Shown one piece after another: positions 33,773-43,479 of a DNA stretch of 64,000 nucleotides (position 1 is its first letter; each line of letters begins with the position of its first letter). A program made the position numbers and the translations under genes. The notes below the pieces were generated by a model. The model made no database searches. It was not told the DNA's origin and saw only the letters and a program-made list of their open reading frames with translations. The stretch comes from Methanobacterium sp. (GTDB taxonomy: Archaea; Methanobacteriota; Methanobacteria; Methanobacteriales; Methanobacteriaceae): NCBI GenBank assembly GCA_018263005.1, contig JADFDH010000002.1:1-64000 (forward strand). The letters run 5' to 3'.

Positions 33773-35767
33773 TTAGCTTAGATCCCTGTATTTTTTAAAA
33801 ACACCTTTTAGAGCTGCTGAATTTACCATTTCCTGGATTAAGTCTATATCTGAAACAATCCAGTCTACATATTGTGCTAAATTTTTCACAATATATGATT
33901 CATCTTTAACGACTGGTGATTTTATATTCAATGATACTGGCATTGATGAACTACCTTTCTCTATTATCTCCTTTATGTTCTCCAATACCCCAATTAAGCT
34001 CTTATTATCAAAATAAAAATTATTTATTGATTCATTCTCTATTAAAGTGGCCAGTGCAGATATATCGGCAGATAATTTATGATTAGCAGCCGCCAGATCC
34101 TGATAAATTATAACATCCTCACTTACATCCGTGAAGAAGTCCTGTAATTTTTTTATAGCAGCTTCCAAATTATTTTCTTCTAATAAACATTTATTAATAC
34201 CTTCAACTGCCTTATCATGGTTATAAAGTTCCGGGTCTATTAATACTCTTTTCAAATATTCCTGATTGGCTTTAATGGTTTTAATTACCTGTCCCGGCAG
34301 ATCTACAGATACACGGCTAGGTAAAATAGCATATGCACAGATAAAAGCTATTACAGCACCTAATGTGATATCAATAATCCTAGCCAGTGCATTCTCAAAT
34401 ACCGTACCCGTGGGCCAGATGAAAACTACGAATATAGTAAGGGCCATCACTGAAAGCCCCATATAAGTAGGGAAAAAAGCTCTAAAAAAGAATAACATAA
34501 CTAAAGCCAACCATAACAATATCTGATGGGGGAAGATAAATCCTAATATAATAGCAATGATGATGGCCAGTAAATTGAAGAATAACCTCAATATCATGTT
34601 ATTAACCGTGCTGGTGATATCCGGTTTGATGATGATCAATATACCCATGGTAACCCATATCGCATCACGATCATGGGTTAGATGAACCAGAAGCAAGCCA
34701 ATGGTCATGGCCAATGTGAATCGTAAGGCATGACGTATGTACATGTTTTTAAGGTTGAAATTAGCCTTAAGAACGTCCCTTAGCGATGTTTTGGATGTGG
34801 ATATTTTTAATTTATCCCCTGATACCTTATCTGCTAATAATTCTGCTGATTTTTTAAGAACATCCGCGGTATTGTATGCAAAATTCACAAATGCATTGAG
34901 ATTTTCATCCTTAGAATCCTTTACTCCATTTTCTATTCCAGGGAGCTGTTCATCTATAATATCAAGGTTAACCTGTGTTTCTTCTTTTATTATACTTTCT
35001 GCTATTTGTAAACTGGTTTCATCGGTTATTTGGAGGTATTCTTCGAATTTTTCCTGATATTTACTGGAAATCCTGTTTATGAGTAATTTACCATACCCTC
35101 GAAATCCTGTTAAATATGATCCTAATCTAAAAAGTTCATAATAGGTAGAATTAAGTGAGATGCCTGATAATGCCTGTCTAGTGGCCAGTACTGTCTTTAA
35201 AGAGCTTTGTGGATTAAAACCTACCGCCACCATTTTACGCAACTCCTTTTTCCTATTCCAAATACGAGGTATAAGTAGTAATGAAGCTATTAAAAATGCA
35301 ATTACAGTGTAAAGGACCCATTCTGGTGTGGTTGATTTATTGTTAACTACAATAACTGCTATGAAATACATGGCAAATATTATGAAACCAAAGAATCCAA
35401 CGGATTCTCCGAAAATATATGTGGAAAGGGCGAAGAAGGACCAGATCACCGTGAAGAAGATGAATATTGGAACGCTATCTATTCCCAGTGAAGCACTGGT
35501 AAATGCTAGAATAGTCATTATGAACCCTATCACTGCCAGAGGCATCACTTTCTTAAGTGGAAGGGAAATATCCATCATCATGGTGGCTATGAGGGTGGTG
35601 AACATGATGGCCTGTATCCCATTATCCAGACCTAATAATTTAGCTATTAAAGCTGCTAATAACATTAAGACTATTGCACGCACTGCCTGTGCCCATTGAG
35701 GTTTCCCTGTAGGTCTGGAAAGTACTTTAAGCCTACCAAAGATGGTTTTTTTATGCATAAAACTCAT
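33773..35767 (-). CDS. FUSC family membrane protein (aromatic acid exporter-like)
   Basis: This 664-residue protein has the two-half layout of FUSC/YccS-type exporters. About six helices (residues 24-170) are followed by a cytoplasmic helical region, then a second set of about six helices (about 345-480) and a long cytoplasmic tail. The motif RHALRFTLAMTIGLLLVHLT with WVTMGILIIIKPDITST at residues 345-385 is typical of the second half. The substrate is unknown. It is convergent with purP and divergent from comD. Confidence 0.82.
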   Translation of the reverse strand: MSFMHKKTIFGRLKVLSRPTGKPQWAQAVRAIVLMLLAALIAKLLGLDNGIQAIMFTTLIATMMMDISLPLKKVMPLAVIGFIMTILAFTSASLGIDSVPIFIFFTVIWSFFALSTYIFGESVGFFGFIIFAMYFIAVIVVNNKSTTPEWVLYTVIAFLIASLLLIPRIWNRKKELRKMVAVGFNPQSSLKTVLATRQALSGISLNSTYYELFRLGSYLTGFRGYGKLLINRISSKYQEKFEEYLQITDETSLQIAESIIKEETQVNLDIIDEQLPGIENGVKDSKDENLNAFVNFAYNTADVLKKSAELLADKVSGDKLKISTSKTSLRDVLKANFNLKNMYIRHALRFTLAMTIGLLLVHLTHDRDAIWVTMGILIIIKPDITSTVNNMILRLFFNLLAIIIAIILGFIFPHQILLWLALVMLFFFRAFFPTYMGLSVMALTIFVVFIWPTGTVFENALARIIDITLGAVIAFICAYAILPSRVSVDLPGQVIKTIKANQEYLKRVLIDPELYNHDKAVEGINKCLLEENNLEAAIKKLQDFFTDVSEDVIIYQDLAAANHKLSADISALATLIENESINNFYFDNKSLIGVLENIKEIIEKGSSSMPVSLNIKSPVVKDESYIVKNLAQYVDWIVSDIDLIQEMVNSAALKGVFKKYRDLS

Positions 35768-35924
35768 TTACCGTTTAGATGATGTATATTTAATTTTCTA
35801 TTATTAATAATATTCAATTTAAACAATTTTAAATGTACAATAATTCCTCCCCCCTACTCCCATCCAACAGTTTATTAATTGTCAATGCAAAAATATTGGT
35901 AGATACTTTTTAAAATGTGTTATT

Positions 35925-36422
35925 ATGGACAGTAGCCAAGCAGTTTATCAGGGACTTAAAAAAGCAGGCATTGATTTTATGGTTAGTTTACCCTGTGTTA
36001 ATCTGGGTAAGATTATTGATATGGCTGAAGATGATCCAGATGTTATTCATGTGCCAGTTACCCGGGAAGAAGAAGGATTTGGCATCTGTGCAGGAGCCTT
36101 TCTGGGCGGGAAAAAACCGGTGATTTTGATGCAGAACTCAGGGTTAGGTAACTCTGTGAATGTTTTAGCTTCACTTTATAAACTATACCAGCTGCCTATT
36201 CTTATGATAATGAGTCATCGGGGTACTGAAGGAGAATTTATGAGTGCACAGATCCCCATGGGAGAAGCAACCCCCGGAGTACTGGATGCATTGGAAATTG
36301 CCTATTTACTTCCTAAAACTCCTGAAGAAGCCTCAAAACTCGTACCTGAAGCATGGTTAATGGCAGAGATGGCTGATTCGCCACTTGCCATGTTGTTAGA
36401 TGTTAAATTCTGGGAAATATAG
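35925..36422 (+). CDS. comD: Sulfopyruvate decarboxylase subunit alpha
   Basis: ComD is the thiamine-diphosphate pyrimidine-binding half of sulfopyruvate decarboxylase, which makes sulfoacetaldehyde for coenzyme M. Present are GIDFMVSLPCVNLGKII, VTREEEGFGICAGAFLGG (with the catalytic Glu), LMQNSGLGNSVNVLASL and MSHRGTEGEFMSAQ. 165 residues is normal. It is followed by comE after a 44-base gap. No clear ribosome site is seen before the ATG (tgtgtt att). Confidence 0.93.
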   Translation: MDSSQAVYQGLKKAGIDFMVSLPCVNLGKIIDMAEDDPDVIHVPVTREEEGFGICAGAFLGGKKPVILMQNSGLGNSVNVLASLYKLYQLPILMIMSHRGTEGEFMSAQIPMGEATPGVLDALEIAYLLPKTPEEASKLVPEAWLMAEMADSPLAMLLDVKFWEI

Positions 36423-36466
36423 TATTAAGGTTTTCATATTATAAAATCAATCAAAGGTGTAAACTG

Positions 36467-37003
36467 ATGGAAAGAATTAAAGCCATAGAAAAGATCAGCG
36501 CACAATTAGAGGACGAACTGGTGATCTGTAACATTGGTTTTCCTTCCCGTGAATTGTACGCTGTGAAAGATTCCCCCACTCATTTCTATATGCTAGGTTC
36601 CATGGGTATGACCTCATCCATTGGTTTAGGATTGGCATTAGCTCAGAAACGCAAAGTAGTGGCTTTAGATGGGGACGGGTCTCTTTTAATGAATTTAGGC
36701 AGCTTAGTTACCATCTTTAGCCAGGACCCTGAAAATTTCATCCTGGTGGTTTTAGATAATGAGTGTTATGGTTCTACCGGTTCACAGTGCACCTACGCCA
36801 GTAATGTGGACCTTTCCAGGGTAGCAGAAGCAGTTGGATTTAAAAATATATTCACCTTTATAGATGAAATTGATTTCAGCAAAGTATTAAAAACTACTGG
36901 CCCGGTATTCGTACATGTAAAAGTTGAACCGGGTAATGCAGATGTTCCAGTGATTAATATGGAACCGGAAGAAATAAAAACCCGTTTTATGGAAAATTTA
37001 TAG
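36467..37003 (+). CDS. comE: Sulfopyruvate decarboxylase subunit beta
   Basis: ComE carries the thiamine-diphosphate/Mg binding half: FYMLGSMGMTSSIGLGLALA, VVALDGDGSLLMNLGSLVT and LVVLDNECYGSTGSQ, where the GDG ... DN spacing is the cofactor signature. 178 residues. An aaggtgta ribosome site lies upstream. Together with ComD it forms the active enzyme. Confidence 0.93.
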   Translation: MERIKAIEKISAQLEDELVICNIGFPSRELYAVKDSPTHFYMLGSMGMTSSIGLGLALAQKRKVVALDGDGSLLMNLGSLVTIFSQDPENFILVVLDNECYGSTGSQCTYASNVDLSRVAEAVGFKNIFTFIDEIDFSKVLKTTGPVFVHVKVEPGNADVPVINMEPEEIKTRFMENL

Positions 37004-37083
37004 CTATATTTTACCTAAAATAGAAGTTGATAAAAAAAATTAAAGAATTAATAATTTTTTAGATTTAATTATTTAGTATTATT

Positions 37084-37374
37084 TTAACCGTGTCTCCTTC
37101 TTTCGAATTCATCGAAAATTTCTTCTAATTCAACTCCTTTATATGTAAGGAGTATCAGGGTATGGAAAATTAGATCCGTTGCTTCATGTACCAGATTTTC
37201 ATCATTCTTAGATGCTATTATAACTTCTGCTGCTTCTTCACCGATTTTTTCCAGGATTTTATCCTCTGCCTTCTTATAATCATCTCTCATCAGGCTAGAG
37301 GTGTAAGAATCTGTTGGATAATCACGCCTTTCCTCCAGTACTTGATAAACTTCTCTTATAATTTTATCATTCAT
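37084..37374 (-). CDS. hisE: Phosphoribosyl-ATP pyrophosphatase
   Basis: HisE carries out the second step of histidine synthesis. The 96-residue protein has the MazG-like helical core: YTSSLMRDDYKKAEDKILEK, IGEEAAEVIIASKN and EATDLIFHTLILL, with acidic Mg-binding residues. Its start overlaps the end of the CBS/ParB gene by eight bases, so translation is coupled. Confidence 0.93.
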   Translation of the reverse strand: MNDKIIREVYQVLEERRDYPTDSYTSSLMRDDYKKAEDKILEKIGEEAAEVIIASKNDENLVHEATDLIFHTLILLTYKGVELEEIFDEFERRRHG

Positions 37375-38167
37375 TTTTTTTGTCCTTCTTTCTTAATGTA
37401 CCAGTTAGGGCAATTAAAGGGTGTTGCGCATCGTCTATTACTTCAATATCATCGTATGTGAAAATTCCTTCTTTATCTGCAGTTTTTTCTATTCCTAATT
37501 TTAGATCATCATCGATCTCAATGACATAGGAATCTATCTCATCATAACCCAGTTTAAGGGCAGCTACTGTTCGGTGATGTCCATCGACCAATACAAATCT
37601 GTCTGCTAACTTAACAACGATGGTAGGCTCTGCCAGTCCCCTTGTAAGTTCATATGTTCTTCCCTGAAGTTCATCAGCATAGATTTTGTTCTGAGTTGGC
37701 CTAAGATTATTAATGGGTACTTTCATCCTTATCAGTCGTGTTTTTATCCCATAAAGTTGTTCTAATGTCTTTTTAAAGTAATTAACCTTGCTTGGTGTTG
37801 ATCTTTCTATATGAGACCTAACAATATCTGTGTTAGTAATAATACCTACTAGTTTACCTTCTTTATCCATCACAGGCATTCGGGATATGCCCATTCTAAA
37901 CATCACTCTGGCTGCATCGTTAATGGACATGTCTTTTTCGGCCACTACCACATCGGTGGTCATGATTCCTTCCACTAAATCCACCCAGGGTTTTAAAAGC
38001 AAGTCAAACGCCGTCACCATCCCAATAACTTCTCCATTGGTTTTAACTGGGAAACCATCGTGGCCAGTGACTTTCATTAATTCAATAACTTCTGCGTTGG
38101 GAGTATCTGGTGTAACTGTTATAACTTTTTTGGTCATATAATCTTTAACAAGGGCTGAACTGCTCAA
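37367..38167 (-). CDS. CBS-pair and ParB-like domain protein
   Basis: Residues 1-125 hold two CBS domains (VKDYMTKKVITVTPDTPNAE, VEGIMTTDVVVAEKDMSIND). Residues 145-225 form a ParB/sulfiredoxin-like domain with VPINNLRPTQNKIY and VLVDGHHRTVAALKLGYDEI, where GHHR is the family signature. CBS pairs bind adenosyl ligands, so a nucleotide-controlled ParB-fold nuclease or kinase is possible. No ParA is near. The fusion sits in one transcript with hisE; a link to nucleotide levels is inference. Confidence 0.82.
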   Translation of the reverse strand: MSSSALVKDYMTKKVITVTPDTPNAEVIELMKVTGHDGFPVKTNGEVIGMVTAFDLLLKPWVDLVEGIMTTDVVVAEKDMSINDAARVMFRMGISRMPVMDKEGKLVGIITNTDIVRSHIERSTPSKVNYFKKTLEQLYGIKTRLIRMKVPINNLRPTQNKIYADELQGRTYELTRGLAEPTIVVKLADRFVLVDGHHRTVAALKLGYDEIDSYVIEIDDDLKLGIEKTADKEGIFTYDDIEVIDDAQHPLIALTGTLRKKDKKNE

Positions 38168-38346
38168 ATTAAACTATCTCCTATAATGAATGATTATTTA
38201 GTTGATCTGAATTAATTTTAAAATTTAGTCATGTGCATCTAAAAAGTTGATTTTTATAAAATTTTCAATCAACTCTTAATAAATATTATGGTAGGAAGAC
38301 TTTAAGAATTTTTTTGATCCTGATATTTATTGGATTATTTATCAGG

Positions 38347-39702
38347 TTATTTTTTAAGTTCATTTTCCAATAATTTACAGGTTTCCCCGGGATCTGCTTT
38401 TCCCCTGGTAATTCTCATGACTTGCCCCATTAAGAAGTTAAGGGCCTGTTTTTTACCCTGATAATAATCTGAAACCGCTTCCGGATGTTCTTGGATACTT
38501 TTTTTAACTGCCTGTAGAACCACATCTTCCTCTACCACTCCAATTAATCCCATTTCTTCGGCAATTTGGGTAGGTCTCTTGGTATTTTGTGGAAGTTCCT
38601 CTATGATTCTTTGACCAGCTTTGGTGGTGATCTTCTTATCCTGTAACATTTGCAGTAACTCAACTATTTGAGCGGGTGTTATTCCACTTTCTTGGAAATT
38701 GATCTTGTTGTAATAGAGTATCCTCTTAAGTTCATCCCTCATCCAAAGTGCTGCAAATTCAGGATCAACTTCTTTTGCAACTTCTTCAAAGGCATCAGCA
38801 AATTCCAACTCAGATGTTAATACCTGTGCATCATCTTTTTTAATATGATACTGATTCACAAATCTTTCAGACTTAATATGGGCAGGTTCGGGCATTCTAT
38901 CCCTAATAAATTCTATTCTATCCTCTTCAGCCAGCATTGGAGGTAAATCAGGGTCAGGAATATATCTATAATCTTCAGCCTCCTCTTTAAGCCTCATGGG
39001 TACAGTGATCATCTGCGATTCCAAGAAAGCCCTGGTTTCCTGTTTAATCTCAATTCCTCTTTTTAATAGATTCTTTTGTCTCACCATTTCAAACTGTAAA
39101 GCCTTATATGCCCCTTTAATAGAGTTTATATTCTTTATTTCCGCCCTCTTTCCTCCTTCAAGAGATATATTAACATCAGCCCTCATAGTACCTTCTCCAC
39201 GAGCACTATCACTATATTCCAGTACTCTAATGAGCTCTCGTAGGAATTTACGTGCTTCCTCTGGGGAGGTCATATCTGGTTCGGTTACTATCTCTATAAG
39301 GGGTATTCCAGACCTGTTGAAATCAACCAGACCCAAGTCTGGCTTGTATTGACCAGGATCTTCTTCCAAGTGAACTTCTCTAATTCTCACCCCGTTGAGG
39401 TCTCCTTCAAATCCTATGGGAATAGATGTTCTCTGGTATCCTGAAGACAGATCAGGATAATCATAATGTTTCCTCTGGAAGAACGTAACATCAGGACTGA
39501 TCTTACAGGCCAACATCAAAGCTATCTTTATAGCTCCGTCCAGAGCCTCCTTATTTGGCGGATAAGGCTTAGCACCAGGTTGATTTAAACAAACGAAGCA
39601 TATATTACTGTTTGGCGGCGCATCCTGGTAGTTAGTACGGCAGTCGCAGAATAGTTTAGAATCTGTTTCCAGTTGGACGTGAATTTCCAACCCGCATTTC
39701 AT
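38347..39702 (-). CDS. gatB: Aspartyl/glutamyl-tRNA amidotransferase subunit B
   Basis: GatB transfers ammonia to misacylated Asp-tRNA(Asn) or Glu-tRNA(Gln). Motifs: CGLEIHVQLETDSKLFCDC, FVCLNQPGAKPYPPNKEA, FQRKHYDYPDLSSGYQRT and GSGTM-type GEGTMRADVNISL, with a C-terminal YqeY-like tail (GKKQALNFLMGQVMRITRGK). 451 residues is normal. gatA and gatC are not adjacent. Confidence 0.94.
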   Translation of the reverse strand: MKCGLEIHVQLETDSKLFCDCRTNYQDAPPNSNICFVCLNQPGAKPYPPNKEALDGAIKIALMLACKISPDVTFFQRKHYDYPDLSSGYQRTSIPIGFEGDLNGVRIREVHLEEDPGQYKPDLGLVDFNRSGIPLIEIVTEPDMTSPEEARKFLRELIRVLEYSDSARGEGTMRADVNISLEGGKRAEIKNINSIKGAYKALQFEMVRQKNLLKRGIEIKQETRAFLESQMITVPMRLKEEAEDYRYIPDPDLPPMLAEEDRIEFIRDRMPEPAHIKSERFVNQYHIKKDDAQVLTSELEFADAFEEVAKEVDPEFAALWMRDELKRILYYNKINFQESGITPAQIVELLQMLQDKKITTKAGQRIIEELPQNTKRPTQIAEEMGLIGVVEEDVVLQAVKKSIQEHPEAVSDYYQGKKQALNFLMGQVMRITRGKADPGETCKLLENELKK

Positions 39703-39764
39703 GTTAATGATTATTCCTCCTTATCAACGTGATTCATGATGTTAATTAGTATAAAATCATGGAG

Positions 39765-39847
<83 letters not shown>

Positions 39848-39889
39848 ATTCAATTATATAAAATATAGGTATTTATTTTAATGGTTAAT

Positions 39890-40885
39890 TTATTTATTTC
39901 TTAAACACTTATCAATATATCTTTTTATAAATGGTTCAAGTTCAGGGTAAGGAGTTTCTTCTTTAGATAGATAATTTAAATCAGTGAATGTACCTATCAG
40001 CTCCCTCCCAGCCCATTTAACTTCTTCTTCAACTCTTTTACCGTGATTTGTGCTGAACATTTTAAACAATGGGAATTTCGTAAGCCCATTTGCCCCTGCA
40101 AGGAGCAGAGGACCTATGTTAGCCAAATTATCTATCCATGTTCCCGCGATGATCTCCATTTTAGGGAATTTTATCCGGGTAGCTGCCACAATTCCAGCAT
40201 AATAAAGTGAAGCCGGTTGGGGAGTATATTCATAAGGGGTGTCTTTATGGGGATTTAATGAATAAAAAATAACCCGGTCAATTTTTAAATCATCAATCAG
40301 ATCAAATAAATATTTCAGGTCATCCGGTGTTTCACCCAAACCTAAAATTATGGTTATGGCCTTTTTAAACCCCAAATCCCCTGCTGAATCTAACATTTCA
40401 AATATATCGTTTAGTGGTTTGCTGGGGCATATTTTACGGTGTAGTTCAGGATTGGCAGTTTCAACTGCACCGGTAACACCAACTATTTCTTCTCCAAAAA
40501 TTTCCAAATCCTTCATTACTCCCACATTAAGCCACACCGGTTTACCAGTGATACGGTAAATGATTCGGGAAATATCTTTAATTTCCTCTCTGGAGAAAGA
40601 ACCATAGCCCCCAGAGAGAAACTCCACATTCCAACCAATTCTGCGCACCAACTCTGCCTCGGCAAAAATAGAATTAATATTTCTCCTGGCTTTGCTAGGT
40701 TCCTTGATCCTAGGTTTTTGAGCTGACATGTAACAAAAAGCACAATCTCCCTTATCACACCACCATGAAAGAAAAATTGCCCTTTCTAAAGTAACTAAAT
40801 TCCCATGTTCTTTTAAGGTGATGCTGTTGGCTTTATTCAAGATGTCCAGAGTTTCATGATCATTTATCTTTTCTATAAGATTCAT
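39890..40885 (-). CDS. BioB/HmdB-like radical SAM protein with CX4CX2C motif
   Basis: This 331-residue protein has a radical SAM TIM-barrel layout: SWWCDKGDCAFCYMSAQKPR near residue 41, the GGE-like LSGGYGSF, VETANPELHRKICPSKP and IILGLGETPDDLKYLFDL, and a BATS-like end with AGTWIDNLANIGPLLLAGAN. The cluster cysteines are spaced CX4CX2C instead of CX3CX2C, read directly from the codons. HmdB has an unusual CX5CX2C, so this may be a distant relative. Product unknown. Confidence 0.8.
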   Translation of the reverse strand: MNLIEKINDHETLDILNKANSITLKEHGNLVTLERAIFLSWWCDKGDCAFCYMSAQKPRIKEPSKARRNINSIFAEAELVRRIGWNVEFLSGGYGSFSREEIKDISRIIYRITGKPVWLNVGVMKDLEIFGEEIVGVTGAVETANPELHRKICPSKPLNDIFEMLDSAGDLGFKKAITIILGLGETPDDLKYLFDLIDDLKIDRVIFYSLNPHKDTPYEYTPQPASLYYAGIVAATRIKFPKMEIIAGTWIDNLANIGPLLLAGANGLTKFPLFKMFSTNHGKRVEEEVKWAGRELIGTFTDLNYLSKEETPYPELEPFIKRYIDKCLRNK

Positions 40886-41154
40886 TATTCTCCCAAGTAA
40901 CGGTTTATAATATTTAAAACGTTAAATTAAAAGTAGATCAAAATAATTTATATTGATGTTACTCTTAAAATATATGTTTATAACATAATTAATAGCTTAA
41001 TAAAAAAATATGATGTACTATTTATCCAATTTTTTATAGCACAATCTTTAAATAAGATAAACATCAACTTTTAAAATACATCTTGATGTGCTATGTTTTA
41101 AGATCTTGTAAGCCCTGATAGTAGTTTGCACGGTTTACAGGCTTTGCTTGGCAT

Positions 41155-41231
<77 letters not shown>

Positions 41232-41233
41232 AT

Positions 41234-41307
<74 letters not shown>

Positions 41308-41365
41308 CTCAAGTTCCCATCAAAAACTTAAAAAGAATTTTGATGGATAAAAAATAGTTCAAAAA

Positions 41366-41441
<76 letters not shown>

Positions 41442-41492
41442 CTATTAATATTTTATAAACACCGCAAATAAGATATAGTACGTTAAGATTCT

Positions 41493-41576
<84 letters not shown>

Positions 41577-41588
41577 TCCCTATCAATT

Positions 41589-41661
<73 letters not shown>

Positions 41662-41815
41662 TTATTTTTATCTAAACTAATTTTTTTATAATTAATCCAC
41701 CCTATTCGATGCGCTTTACTATTATTTTTATTAAAAATTAGATCTTAATTTAGAAAATTATTAATAAAAGAAATAAAAGATAGTTTAATGATTTATATTA
41801 ATTCAGAGGTAGATT

Positions 41816-42121
41816 ATGATAAGAATGGAAAAATCCTGTGGATCACCTAAATGTGGCGTGGTTAAGAAGGGTAAGAAGATAGGACATATGGACGGGCTTA
41901 ATGTAATTCAATGGTTTTTAAAAAATAGATACCGATACACCGGCACATTCTCCCGGTTCGTGACGGAAGATCCTGATGACAGTCACTCTGGAATTAAAAT
42001 AGACATAATAATACCAGAAAAACACCTGATCATTAAAGATGCCTGCATAGACTGGATGAAAAGCCCCCAAAACAATGGCACATTCAACGCTAAAAGCATA
42101 GAAAGCTATGAAAACTATTAA
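41816..42121 (+). CDS. Small protein of unknown function upstream of hjc
   Basis: 101 residues, soluble, with one close Cys pair near the N-terminus (KSCGSPKCGVVKKGKKIG) and a DGLNVIQWFLKNRYRY helix; one more Cys lies in KDACIDWM. I do not recognise it. A gaggtagatt ribosome site precedes the ATG. It is 30 bases upstream of hjc, so the two probably share a transcript. Confidence 0.65.
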   Translation: MIRMEKSCGSPKCGVVKKGKKIGHMDGLNVIQWFLKNRYRYTGTFSRFVTEDPDDSHSGIKIDIIIPEKHLIIKDACIDWMKSPQNNGTFNAKSIESYENY

Positions 42122-42151
42122 ATAAAATAATTCTATAGGCCGCAAATAACC

Positions 42152-42562
42152 ATGAGCAAAAAAGGTTCCCGGGAAGAGCGTGAACTGGTTAACATGCTAT
42201 GGGAAGCAGACTGTGCAGCTATGAGAGCACCCGCATCCGGTGGTGCCACTAAAAATCCACTTCCCGATGTTATAGCAGGTAACGGTAAAACTTATTTAGC
42301 TATAGAAGTCAAATCCACTTCTTCTGAAAGAATATACATAGATTCAGCCAAAATAAACTCTCTTTTAGAATTTTCCCAAATATTCGGAGCCCAACCTTAT
42401 GTAGGGGCTAAATTCAAAAGGGAAAAATGGCGGTTCGTAAGTATAGACCAGTTATACAAAACTAAAAGGGAAAATTACCGGTTAGATAAACAATTGGCAT
42501 TTGAAAAAGGTATTGAACTGGATGAATTAATCGGTAAGGATACGCAGGTTAAATTTTCCTAA
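42152..42562 (+). CDS. hjc: Holliday junction resolvase Hjc
   Basis: Hjc cuts four-way DNA junctions in archaeal recombination. The 136-residue protein has the nuclease motif GSREERELVNMLWEADCAAM, RAPASGG, PLPDVIAG (catalytic Asp) and YLAIEVKSTSSERIY (E-x-K). All catalytic residues are present. It follows the unknown 101-residue gene. Confidence 0.93.
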   Translation: MSKKGSREERELVNMLWEADCAAMRAPASGGATKNPLPDVIAGNGKTYLAIEVKSTSSERIYIDSAKINSLLEFSQIFGAQPYVGAKFKREKWRFVSIDQLYKTKRENYRLDKQLAFEKGIELDELIGKDTQVKFS

Positions 42563-42629
42563 AAAATAAACTGTATTATAATAATTCTTTTTCTAGAAAA
42601 AAGCAAAATCAACTACTATAATAAATCTG

Positions 42630-43448
42630 TTAGAAGTATTGTTTTCGACCAGCTGCATCACGGCGATAATCTCCGAACTCCGTGATCAATTTCAACTCAT
42701 CACCCCAGAACACAGGACCTTCTTTACAGATTCTCCATCCCACATCATCCACACAGCACTGCCCACAAAGACCTATTCCACATTTCATGTATCTTTCCAG
42801 GGAAAACTGGCCGGGTATTCTATACTCCTCTGCTAACTGGGCTAATTTTTTCATCATAACTTCCGGACCGCAACTGATACACATATCATAATCATGCTTA
42901 TCCAGGAGTTCCTGGGCCAGTTCCGTACCAAAACCACAGAAACCATGGGAACCATCATCAGTACAGGGTTGATAATTGGTATCTGCTTTATTTAACCGTT
43001 CCATAAATATAAGTTCATCCTTAGTAGTGGCTGCACTAACTAAATCAACTTTTAAACCTCTTCTGGAAGCTTCATCAGCAAAAGCTGCCACAGGGGCCAT
43101 TCCAATTCCTCCGCCAACGGCCAGAATCTTTGAACCAGCAATTTCAAAACCCCTCCCATAGGGTCCCCTGATTCCCATCAGATCTCCAACTCCCAGCTGA
43201 TGAACCGATTCAGTGAATTCCCCTACTTTTCTAATGGAAAATCCAATTTCATTATTTAAAGGATCAATTAGAGATAGAGACATGGGTTTTTCATCATTAA
43301 AATTCCATAGCATCATAAACTGACCGGGTATCTCTTCACTAATCTTCCAATCAAATATGAAGGTCTTTATGGTCTCTGTTTCTTTTATTATCTTTTTTAT
43401 CTCTACAATTTTTGGAATATGCATGTTAAACTGCCTTTTTTTAATCAT
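42630..43448 (-). CDS. pyrK: Dihydroorotate dehydrogenase electron transfer subunit
   Basis: PyrK passes electrons from dihydroorotate dehydrogenase to NAD. It has a ferredoxin-reductase-like FAD domain (PGQFMMLWNF, RGPYGRGFEI), a nucleotide site (ILAVGGGIGMAPVAAF) and a C-terminal [2Fe-2S] site, CGIGLCGQCCVD with a later C. 272 residues. The start may be ATG 43421 (MHIPKIVEIKK) instead of the far upstream ATG. It follows pyrD with a gap of 31 bases. Confidence 0.92.
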   Translation of the reverse strand: MIKKRQFNMHIPKIVEIKKIIKETETIKTFIFDWKISEEIPGQFMMLWNFNDEKPMSLSLIDPLNNEIGFSIRKVGEFTESVHQLGVGDLMGIRGPYGRGFEIAGSKILAVGGGIGMAPVAAFADEASRRGLKVDLVSAATTKDELIFMERLNKADTNYQPCTDDGSHGFCGFGTELAQELLDKHDYDMCISCGPEVMMKKLAQLAEEYRIPGQFSLERYMKCGIGLCGQCCVDDVGWRICKEGPVFWGDELKLITEFGDYRRDAAGRKQYF

Positions 43449-43479
43449 AATTATTTTATATTGAAATAAAATGGGTTTT

